NCBI GenBank assembly: GCA_947453285.1
Contig: CANGGA010000056.1
Location: 1 to 6,880 of the forward strand
DNA length: 6,880 nt
Direction of reading: 5' to 3'
From: Microbacteriaceae bacterium
GTDB lineage: Bacteria; Actinomycetota; Actinomycetes; Actinomycetales; Microbacteriaceae
Shown: positions 1 through 4,593 of the stretch, piece after piece
Position numbering within the stretch: the first letter of the stretch is position 1
Layout of the letters: each line of letters opens with the position of its first letter
Made by a program: the position numbers and the translations under genes
The notes under the pieces: model-generated
Databases searched by the model: none
The model's input: only the letters and a program-made list of their open reading frames with translations
Told to the model about the DNA's origin: nothing

Positions 1-1620
1 AGAGACAAGATAGAGCCCAGCCGAATCGGCAGTTCCAGAACCAATTTGACCGTTCATGGTGATAGCGCCACTGGCAGCGTTCACCGAACCGGCCAAATAA
101 ATTCCGGCGTTATCAATTACTGGGTTCGAGTCGAGCAACGCGCTGCCGTTGTATGCCGTTGCGTATCCGCGCGCGTAGCCGGTTGTGACCGAGTATGAAC
201 CACCAGCAAAAACCACATCGCCACCGTTTGTGGTGATTGACGATGCGGCGGTCAAATAGATATTTCCGGCAGTCGAACCCGAACCATTATCAGCATTGGA
301 AAGGTAGGTTACTGAACCACCCTTCATAGTGATGGTGGTGTTCTGATAGATGTAGCCGGCGGCGGCAACCTTCAAGCTAGATGCGGAGTTGGTGCACGCA
401 CTAAAGTTCATGGCTCCGCTGATGTCCATGTTTCCAGTCGAGGTGATCGTCAGATTGCCACAACCGGCTGCAGACGCAGTGACGCCATTCGAAACAATGA
501 TGCCCGCGGCATTCAGATTCACCGCTGTTCCGCTGGCGCCGGTCTGCAACTGGGCGCGCAGCGTTTCGTTGTTGATGTTGGCGGCTGTGCCCTTAGTGAT
601 TGCGTCGTAGGTGTTTGTGGCCGAGTTCCAACGAAGGTTCGAAGTCGCGCCAGTGTTGACGATTAGAGAACTCGCGCTACATCCAGTGTCGGCGGTAACC
701 GTGGTTTGGGCTGAATAGGCCGACGCAATCTCAAAAGTTCCGTTGCCGCCGTTAATGCCACTAGCCCTGGCTTCGACTTTGTATCCCCGACCGCAGTAGA
801 ACGCAGCATCGGTGATCGTTGTCGAAGACCCTGTAAAAGCTGAACTTGTGGCAAGAAGCGCGTTGCTGGTTGAGTCGTAAACCCTGACAATGAAATTTGC
901 GTTTGAAATAGCATCTTGGTTGCCAAGTGCAACGGTTAAAGAAGCCCCGTTGTCGGTGACCGAAGAAATCGTTGGAGTTGCTAGTTGATACTGCAAACTA
1001 CGGCAAACAACATCGGCAATACCGTCAACGCCACCACCGGTGTACGCACGGAAACCGGTGACAAACATTCCGGTTGGGCAACTATAGGTGTCGTTGACCG
1101 TTCCCTGGTTGTAGTTTGGGCCAACGTTGTTGGTTGCCTGACTCAGAATGTTCTTACACTCGATGCCAAGATCGTCGATGAATCCATTGTTCACCGCTCG
1201 CAAGCCAGAAAGGAATTGTGAGGATGAACACTGCATGTCAGAGAATGTTCCAGCGTTTTCGCTACCGCTATTCAAAATGTATTGGTTTGTTTCACTAGCT
1301 GTGTTCCAAGTTGCAGTCTGTGCGACTGGGGTCTCACACCAGTAATGCAAGTGCGTGATGTAGTCAGCGTTATCGTGCTTGATTCGAATGGCACTAATGA
1401 ACTGACCGTCGGCGCAAGTGACGGTCGACTTTAGCGTGCCGCCATAGCCGCCAAGGTCAGCAAAGTAATTTGACGAGGTTCCGTAAACGAAAGTTCCGGC
1501 GTTTGCGCTGGTGTTTGGAATTAAGATCATCAAGACAGTTGCAACGAATGCAGCTGCTAATGCGAAGAAAGATTTTTTCATCGAGCGTGCGCGAAAAAGC
1601 GACGACAATATTCGTCTCAT
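1..1620 (-). CDS. Large secreted surface protein, N-terminal 540 residues (3' end outside window)
   Basis: The frame is open from an ATG at 1620 to the window edge. An AGGAGGT site ends 4 nt before this ATG and fixes the start; an in-frame ATG at 1581 (Met14) is a weaker alternative. Residues 1-41 form a Sec signal peptide: basic start, hydrophobic stretch (about 18-34), and a signal peptidase I site after Ala-Asn-Ala (39-41). Residues 42-208 hold three similar modules, each bracketed by cysteines (C69-C95, C131-C155, C181-C206) with a core like CPTGMFVTGFRA. Residues about 209-310 look like an Ig/Fn3-type beta sandwich. From about 310 the protein is rich in Gly, Ser, Thr, Asn and Ala, with recurring GNIYLT / AGIYLAG / AGLYLV strands, as in beta-helix or filamentous-haemagglutinin-like proteins. 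Export is well supported; an adhesion or surface-layer role is inference. No catalytic motif was seen. Any C-terminal anchor would lie outside the window. Confidence 0.85.
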   Translation of the reverse strand, partial: MRRILSSLFRARSMKKSFFALAAAFVATVLMILIPNTSANAGTFVYGTSSNYFADLGGYGGTLKSTVTCADGQFISAIRIKHDNADYITHLHYWCETPVAQTATWNTASETNQYILNSGSENAGTFSDMQCSSSQFLSGLRAVNNGFIDDLGIECKNILSQATNNVGPNYNQGTVNDTYSCPTGMFVTGFRAYTGGGVDGIADVVCRSLQYQLATPTISSVTDNGASLTVALGNQDAISNANFIVRVYDSTSNALLATSSAFTGSSTTITDAAFYCGRGYKVEARASGINGGNGTFEIASAYSAQTTVTADTGCSASSLIVNTGATSNLRWNSATNTYDAITKGTAANINNETLRAQLQTGASGTAVNLNAAGIIVSNGVTASAAGCGNLTITSTGNMDISGAMNFSACTNSASSLKVAAAGYIYQNTTITMKGGSVTYLSNADNGSGSTAGNIYLTAASSITTNGGDVVFAGGSYSVTTGYARGYATAYNGSALLDSNPVIDNAGIYLAGSVNAASGAITMNGQIGSGTADSAGLYLVS

Positions 1621-1624
1621 GCGC

Positions 1625-1631
1625 ACCTCCT
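1625..1631 (-). promoter_or_regulatory. Strong ribosome binding site of the surface-protein gene
   Basis: The minus strand reads AGGAGGT, followed by GCGC and then the ATG at 1620. This near-perfect anti-16S match decides the start at 1620 over the internal ATG at 1581, which has no comparable site. Confidence 0.8.
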
Positions 1632-1644
1632 CGTAGATCCAAAA

Positions 1645-1691
1645 TCGATATGCCTAATTCACAAAAATCCCTTTTGCGAATTGGCATTCGA
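1645..1691 (-). promoter_or_regulatory. Long 5'-leader hairpin ahead of the surface-protein gene
   Basis: On the minus strand the arms are TCGA-ATGCC-AATTCGCAAAA and TTTTGTGAATT-A-GGCAT-A-TCGA around a 5-nt loop (GGGAT). This gives 20 pairs with two single-A bulges and one mismatch position, which is a G-U wobble in minus-strand RNA but an A-C mismatch in plus-strand RNA. That favours a role in the mRNA of the surface-protein gene. Four T residues follow at once (1644-1641), and the ribosome binding site starts 13 nt after the hairpin. It could be an attenuator, an mRNA stabiliser or a protein-binding element; the structure is seen, the function is inferred. Confidence 0.55.
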
Positions 1692-1752
1692 GCATGGCAA
1701 GGCAGCACGAAGCATGCCCCACCAGGCCTTTTAAGAGTAAGAAACGCCGAAA

Positions 1753-1780
1753 ATTACACTGTTGTAGTTATTCGGGTTAA
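1753..1780 (-). promoter_or_regulatory. Candidate sigma-A-type promoter of the surface-protein gene
   Basis: The minus strand has TTAACC (1780-1775, 4 of 6 to TTGACA), a 16-nt spacer, and TGTAAT (1758-1753, 5 of 6 to TATAAT but lacking the important second-position A). Transcription would start near 1746, giving a leader of about 125 nt that contains the long hairpin. The match is modest and chance is a real alternative. Confidence 0.3.
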
Positions 1781-1816
1781 CCGAACATAAATTCGGCATA
1801 TTTGCGAACATTTCGC
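1771..1816. promoter_or_regulatory. Cluster of short inverted repeats, possible operator including a LexA-like site
   Basis: Half-sites alternate in direction: TTCGG (1771-1775), CCGAA (1781-1785), TTCGG (1792-1796), GCGAA (1804-1808), TTCGC (1812-1816). The first pair overlaps the proposed -35 element. The middle pair, read on the minus strand, gives CGAATTTATGTTCG (1795-1782), which matches the Gram-positive/actinobacterial SOS box CGAAC-N4-GTTCG at all but one conserved position. The repeats are directly visible; regulator identity is unproven, and the gene downstream is not a usual SOS gene. Confidence 0.35.
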
Positions 1817-1884
1817 AGAATTTTTTGGGCCCAAAACGTGCGCCGTTTCGACCTCAAAAAGGGCCAAAAGTGGCCATTTAAGAC

Positions 1885-1917
1885 AAAAATCCCCGGCCAA
1901 AATGACCGGGGATTTTT
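1885..1917 (-). terminator. Rho-independent terminator after rplJ-rplL
   Basis: A perfect 12-bp stem (AAAAATCCCCGG / CCGGGGATTTTT) encloses a 9-nt loop, with the A/T part of the arms supplying the U tract in minus-strand RNA. It begins 16 nt after the rplL stop codon. The symmetry makes it potentially bidirectional, but no plus-strand gene converges on it. Confidence 0.9.
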
Positions 1918-1933
1918 GAGCTTTGAAGCGAGA

Positions 1934-2320
1934 TTACTTGAGGGTAACCTTCGCGCCAGCGCCCTCTAGGGCTGCCTTTGCCTTCTCAGCGGTGTCTTTG
2001 TTAGCGCCCTCTAGAACGGTTGCAGGTGCACCGTCAACTAGAGCCTTTGCCTCGCCTAGACCTAGGTTGGTCAATGCGCGAACTTCCTTGATAACAGCGA
2101 TCTTCTGGTCGCCAGCTGACTCTAGAACAACGTCAAATGCGTCCTTCTCTTCAGCTGCTTCGCCAGCGCCGCCACCAGCTGCAGGTGCAGCTGCAACTGC
2201 TACAGGAGCAGCAGCGGTAACTTCGAATACTTCTTCAAACTTCTTTACGAAGTCGCTTAGCTCAATGAGCGAAAGCTCCTTGAAAGCGTCGATCAACTGG
2301 TCGGTTGATAGCTTTGCCAT
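1934..2320 (-). CDS. rplL: 50S ribosomal protein L7/L12
   Basis: A complete 128-residue protein of normal family length. The N-terminal dimerisation helices (about 1-33, MAKLSTDQLIDAFKELSL onward) bind L10. An Ala/Gly/Pro-rich flexible hinge lies at about 35-57, and the globular C-terminal domain follows, with the conserved KIAVIKEVRALTNLGLGEAK core and the VDGAPA loop. This domain recruits the translational GTPases EF-Tu and EF-G to the ribosomal stalk. The ATG at 2320 has AGGAGA (2331-2326) 5 nt upstream. It lies 54 nt after rplJ with no terminator between, so the two form an operon. Codon use is odd: 8 of 13 leucines are CTA and none is CTG. Confidence 0.98.
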   Translation of the reverse strand: MAKLSTDQLIDAFKELSLIELSDFVKKFEEVFEVTAAAPVAVAAAPAAGGGAGEAAEEKDAFDVVLESAGDQKIAVIKEVRALTNLGLGEAKALVDGAPATVLEGANKDTAEKAKAALEGAGAKVTLK

Positions 2321-2374
2321 TTTTGTCTCCTAATTTGGGGTTTTGAAGCGTTTTTTGGATAAATCCGTGTGTTT

Positions 2375-2884
2375 TTAGCCCTCTTGCTTGATGCGCAAGG
2401 CATCGACTGCGCGTGCAGCCTGAGCAAGTGGAGCCTGGAACATGTAAGCGGCCTGGAACATCTTGGCCTTGAACATGCTGGCGGCCTTTGCCAACAGCAC
2501 TTCACGGCTTTCGAGGTCAGCAAGCTTCTTAACCTCAGCCTCAGTAAGGGTGATGCCGTCTAGGACACCAGTCTTTACTACAAGCAGAGGATTTGCCTTA
2601 GCAAAGTCGCGCAGCGCCTTCGCAACGGTGACTGGGTCTCCGTTTACGAATGCCATCGCAGTTGGACCGTAGAGCTGACCTTCAAAGGCCGATACTCCAG
2701 CGTTCTTAGCTGAGATTTCTAGAAGCGTGTTCTTTGCTACGGCGTAGGTTGCGTCTTTACTGATTGAACGACGAAGCTCTTTGAGCTGCGCCACAGTAAG
2801 GCCGCGGTACTCGGTTAGAAAGACGGCAGATGAGCTTTTGAACGCGTCAGTAAGCTCGGCTACGGTCTGAACCTTGTTCGCCAT
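2375..2884 (-). CDS. rplJ: 50S ribosomal protein L10
   Basis: A complete 169-residue protein, typical in length. The N-terminal domain (about 1-130) shows the family pattern: helix 1, AVFLTEYRGLTVAQLKELRR, AKNTLLEIS, then GPTAMAF and PLLVVKTGVLDG; it binds 23S rRNA at the stalk base. The C-terminal helix (about 135-169, Ala/Met/Phe-rich) is the docking rod for L7/L12 dimers. In many bacteria L10 in complex with L7/L12 represses its own mRNA leader, and a matching leader lies just upstream. The ATG at 2884 is preceded by AAGGAGT (2894-2888) at 3 nt. A strong site, correct length and the conserved N-terminus support this start. Confidence 0.98.
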   Translation of the reverse strand: MANKVQTVAELTDAFKSSSAVFLTEYRGLTVAQLKELRRSISKDATYAVAKNTLLEISAKNAGVSAFEGQLYGPTAMAFVNGDPVTVAKALRDFAKANPLLVVKTGVLDGITLTEAEVKKLADLESREVLLAKAASMFKAKMFQAAYMFQAPLAQAARAVDALRIKQEG

Positions 2885-2894
2885 GGCACTCCTT

Positions 2895-3087
2895 GATGAT
2901 TGATGCCGGTTAGCCCCAGAAAGAAAAAGGCTCCGAGCGCAGACGCACGGAGCAAAAATGTCTCGAAACGAGAATTTACTTCACACACCTGCGCGGGCCG
3001 AGCTTTTGCTCTCTTCGTCGGCGCAAGCGAATCTCAGAAATTTCTTCGATTTGCCTACCCCGAAACCGGCGGTCTTTGGCTAACCCC
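2895..3087 (-). promoter_or_regulatory. L10-leader-type autoregulatory mRNA leader of rplJ-rplL
   Basis: About 190 nt of structured RNA precedes rplJ. Near the 5' end it carries CCAAAGACCGCCGGT, which resembles what I recall of L10 leaders in Actinobacteria (Rfam L10_leader family; recalled, not searched). Visible helices in minus-strand RNA are: AAUC-GA-AGA / UCU-GA-GAUU with a tandem GA internal loop (3051-3030); CUUGCGC (3027-3021) with GCGCAGG (2994-2988); UCUCG-UUU-CGAGA (2973-2961); and the attenuator at 2953-2930. GGTTAGCC (3085-3078) is exactly complementary to GGCTAACC (2915-2908) just before the ribosome binding site. Known biology: L10-L12 binding to such leaders represses the operon. 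Exact boundaries are inferred. Confidence 0.65.
2921..2953 (-). terminator. Intrinsic attenuator in the rplJ leader
   Basis: Minus-strand RNA folds GCUCCG-U-GCG / CGC-U-CGGAGC around a 4-nt loop, followed by CUUUUUCUUU. It sits 27 nt before the rplJ ribosome binding site and after the other leader helices, the position expected for L10-controlled premature termination. A second small hairpin (2973-2961) followed by CAUUUUU lies directly upstream and may assist. Confidence 0.78.
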
Positions 3088-3104
3088 AAGTTTATGGGGT
3101 AGCC
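3078..3104. repeat. Inverted repeat overlapping the rplJ promoter
   Basis: On the minus strand GGCTACCCC (3104-3096) and GGGGTTAGCC (3087-3078) form 9 pairs with one bulged T around the 8-nt loop ATAAACTT. The loop contains the proposed -10 element. It could end read-through transcripts from the amylase gene, though no U tract follows, or act as an operator. The repeat itself is certain; its role is open. Confidence 0.5.
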
Positions 3105-3118
3105 CCGCGCGAGCGCAA
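3089..3118 (-). promoter_or_regulatory. Candidate promoter of rplJ-rplL
   Basis: The minus strand shows TTGCGC (3118-3113), an 18-nt spacer and TAAACT (3094-3089, 4 of 6 to TATAAT). Transcription would start at about 3084-3081, so that the RNA begins within GGGGTTAGCC and carries the conserved leader block almost from its first base. The -35 element begins 3 nt after the amylase stop codon. The -35 match is weak beyond TTG, but its placement relative to the leader is good. Confidence 0.5.
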
Positions 3119-3121
3119 GTC

Positions 3122-4516
3122 TTACTTATTGGTAAGAACGTTGGTCGTGTAGATCTTGTAGCCGTAGGCCGGCAAGGTGACGGTTTGGCTGGCTGCCACG
3201 CTGACCTTTTTGTTGGTCGCATAGTCGTAGTAGCTGCCGGCGTTCTTGCCCCATGTGATTTTCACGGATGTGCTCTTGCCGCTCAAGTTGACCGCAACCA
3301 AGACCTTTGCCTTGGCCGCCGTGCGCACATAGGTGGTGACATCGGTCTTGGTGCTGGCAACCTCGGCGATTGAGCCCGCTGCGGCACCTACGGCTAGGGC
3401 CGCGTTCTTGGTTTTGAGCTCAACGAGCTTGGTATAGAAGGCAGTCATCGCAGAAGGCGTGGCCGGGTAGTCAACCTGATCTTTTTCGAAGAACGCGAGC
3501 ATCTTGTTCATGCCAACCTCTTGCCCGGTATAGAGCAGGGGCGCACCAGGCAGGGTGAATGAGATAACTGCTCCGGCCTTAACCGCGCCAACGCTGCCAA
3601 GTCGGGTGTACTCGGTGCCACTCCATGAGTTTTCGTCGTGGTTGGTGATGAAGTTCATCGGGTAATTGCCCTTTGAATAGTCGTTCGCGATTCGAGAAAT
3701 TTCTCCGCTGATGTTGAAAGCGTCGGTGGTGCCGCGACCCATGCCATTGAATGTGTCTTTGAGCGGCCAGTTGTATGCACTCGTGAAGTTGGTGCCGATG
3801 GTCACTTCACTTGGGTTAGATTCGGCGAGCATCCACAGCGGCTTGATTGCCGTCAATGTTGCTGTGGCGGTGTTCCAGAAATCATTTGGAACTCCACCAG
3901 CGACGTCGCATCTAAAACCGTCGATGTCATAGGTGTCGACCCAATATTTCATCGAGTCAATCATCGCGGCACGCATTGCGCTGTTGCCATAGTTCAGGTC
4001 GGCGACGTCTGTCCAGTCGGTGCCAGGTGGCCAAGTGATGTTGCCCTGCGCATCTTTTGTGTACCAGTCAGGGTGCTGTGTTACCCAGGCGTTGTCCCAG
4101 CCGGTGTGGTTGGCAACCCAGTCGAGAACAATTTTGAAACCCATTCCGTGCGCTTTGTTTACAAGAGCTTTGAAGTCAGCCGCGTTTCCGTATTCCGGGT
4201 TGATGCCTTTGTAATCGGCAATCGAATAATAAGAACCTAGAGTGCCCTTGCGATTCTTAACCGAGATTGGCTGAATCGGCATGAACCACAAAACCTTTAC
4301 ACCGAGTTTCTTCAGGCGATCGAGGTGCGTAGAGAACGCATTGAAAGTTCCGGCGGCTGTGTATTGGCGCGTGTTCACTTCATAAACGGTCGCGTTCGAC
4401 ATCCACGTTGGAGATGTGAGCGAAGACGCCGCGGTGCTTGCTGAGTTTGCGCTCATACATCCGGTTAGAACGAGAGCTGCGATGAGGGCTGAAGTGAGGG
4501 CTTTACGAATGCGCAT
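3122..4516 (-). CDS. Lipoprotein alpha-amylase, glycoside hydrolase family 13
   Basis: A complete 464-residue protein. Residues 1-20 are a lipoprotein signal ending in the lipobox LTGC, so Cys20 would be lipidated and the enzyme held on the outer face of the membrane. The TIM barrel follows with the GH13 regions in order: VLWFMPIQP (75-83), region I DWVANH (132-137), region II GFRCDVAG (200-207) with nucleophile Asp204 and Arg202, region III AES (231-233) with acid/base Glu232, and region IV NHD (292-294) with Asp294. A C-terminal beta-sandwich domain begins at about 375. It should hydrolyse alpha-1,4-glucans such as starch or maltodextrins; the subfamily and exact specificity cannot be read. 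No carbohydrate-binding module is seen. The ATG at 4516 lacks a Shine-Dalgarno site; it is chosen because it gives a proper basic, hydrophobic, lipobox N-terminus. Confidence 0.95.
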   Translation of the reverse strand: MRIRKALTSALIAALVLTGCMSANSASTAASSLTSPTWMSNATVYEVNTRQYTAAGTFNAFSTHLDRLKKLGVKVLWFMPIQPISVKNRKGTLGSYYSIADYKGINPEYGNAADFKALVNKAHGMGFKIVLDWVANHTGWDNAWVTQHPDWYTKDAQGNITWPPGTDWTDVADLNYGNSAMRAAMIDSMKYWVDTYDIDGFRCDVAGGVPNDFWNTATATLTAIKPLWMLAESNPSEVTIGTNFTSAYNWPLKDTFNGMGRGTTDAFNISGEISRIANDYSKGNYPMNFITNHDENSWSGTEYTRLGSVGAVKAGAVISFTLPGAPLLYTGQEVGMNKMLAFFEKDQVDYPATPSAMTAFYTKLVELKTKNAALAVGAAAGSIAEVASTKTDVTTYVRTAAKAKVLVAVNLSGKSTSVKITWGKNAGSYYDYATNKKVSVAASQTVTLPAYGYKIYTTNVLTNK

Positions 4517-4522
4517 ATGGCA

Positions 4523-4528
4523 ACTGTA
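4523..4528 (-). promoter_or_regulatory. Candidate -10 element giving a leaderless amylase mRNA
   Basis: TACAGT (minus strand) ends exactly 6 nt before the A of the start ATG, so the usual start point would be the ATG itself. No ribosome binding site is visible upstream of this start, which fits leaderless translation, common in Actinobacteria. No good -35 element lies at 16-18 nt, so the call is tentative. Confidence 0.35.
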
Positions 4529-4543
4529 TGCCCATTAATGCGA

Positions 4544-4575
4544 CATCGCCGCCGACCCGAGAGCCTGCGGCGATG
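4544..4575 (-). terminator. Hairpin terminator after the helicase gene
   Basis: CATCGCCGC and GCGGCGATG form a perfect 9-bp GC-rich stem (11 bp with flanking G-U and G-C pairs in minus-strand RNA) around a 14-nt loop. It begins 18 nt after the helicase stop codon. There is no U tract on the minus-strand side, so it may be a weak terminator or an mRNA 3'-end stabiliser. On the plus strand it is followed by CCTTTTAGTTATT, but no plus-strand gene ends there. Confidence 0.55.
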
Positions 4576-4593
4576 CCTTTTAGTTATTGGGTT

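Larger units (their letters stand above)
1621..1933. other. 313-bp intergenic region between rplL and the surface-protein gene
   Basis: I find no convincing gene here; short open frames crossing it lack ribosome binding sites and overlap the real genes antisense. In minus-strand order it holds the rplL terminator (1885-1917), a cluster of short TTCGG/CCGAA-type inverted repeats (1771-1816), a possible promoter (1753-1780), a long hairpin (1645-1691) and the ribosome binding site (1625-1631). The downstream gene is therefore probably transcribed on its own rather than as part of the ribosomal operon. Confidence 0.7.

Noticed and set aside
1692..1740. Riboswitch-like GC-rich block upstream of the surface-protein gene
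   Set aside because: The segment with GGGGCATGC and GCCATGC suggested a ligand-binding fold, but I could not match it to the conserved core of c-di-GMP, cobalamin or other known riboswitches, and its internal pairing is weak.
985..1790. Several short plus- and minus-strand frames within the surface-protein gene and its upstream region
   Set aside because: The in-frame translation from 1620 gives a signal peptide and a coherent repeat protein across the whole stretch; the others are out-of-frame shadows.
1923..2333. Plus-strand open frame of 136 codons opposite rplL
   Set aside because: It is the exact antisense of a certain ribosomal protein gene; its Ser/Ala composition mirrors the Ala/Glu-rich L7/L12 sequence.
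2900..3373. Plus-strand open frame of 157 codons across the rplJ leader and amylase 3' end
   Set aside because: It runs antisense to the structured leader and the amylase C-terminal domain, and has no ribosome binding site or recognisable motif.
4544..4575. Plus-strand terminator reading of the hairpin between helicase and amylase
   Set aside because: The U-rich tail is better on the plus strand, but no plus-strand gene is present upstream for it to end; the minus-strand role after the helicase stop is more sensible.
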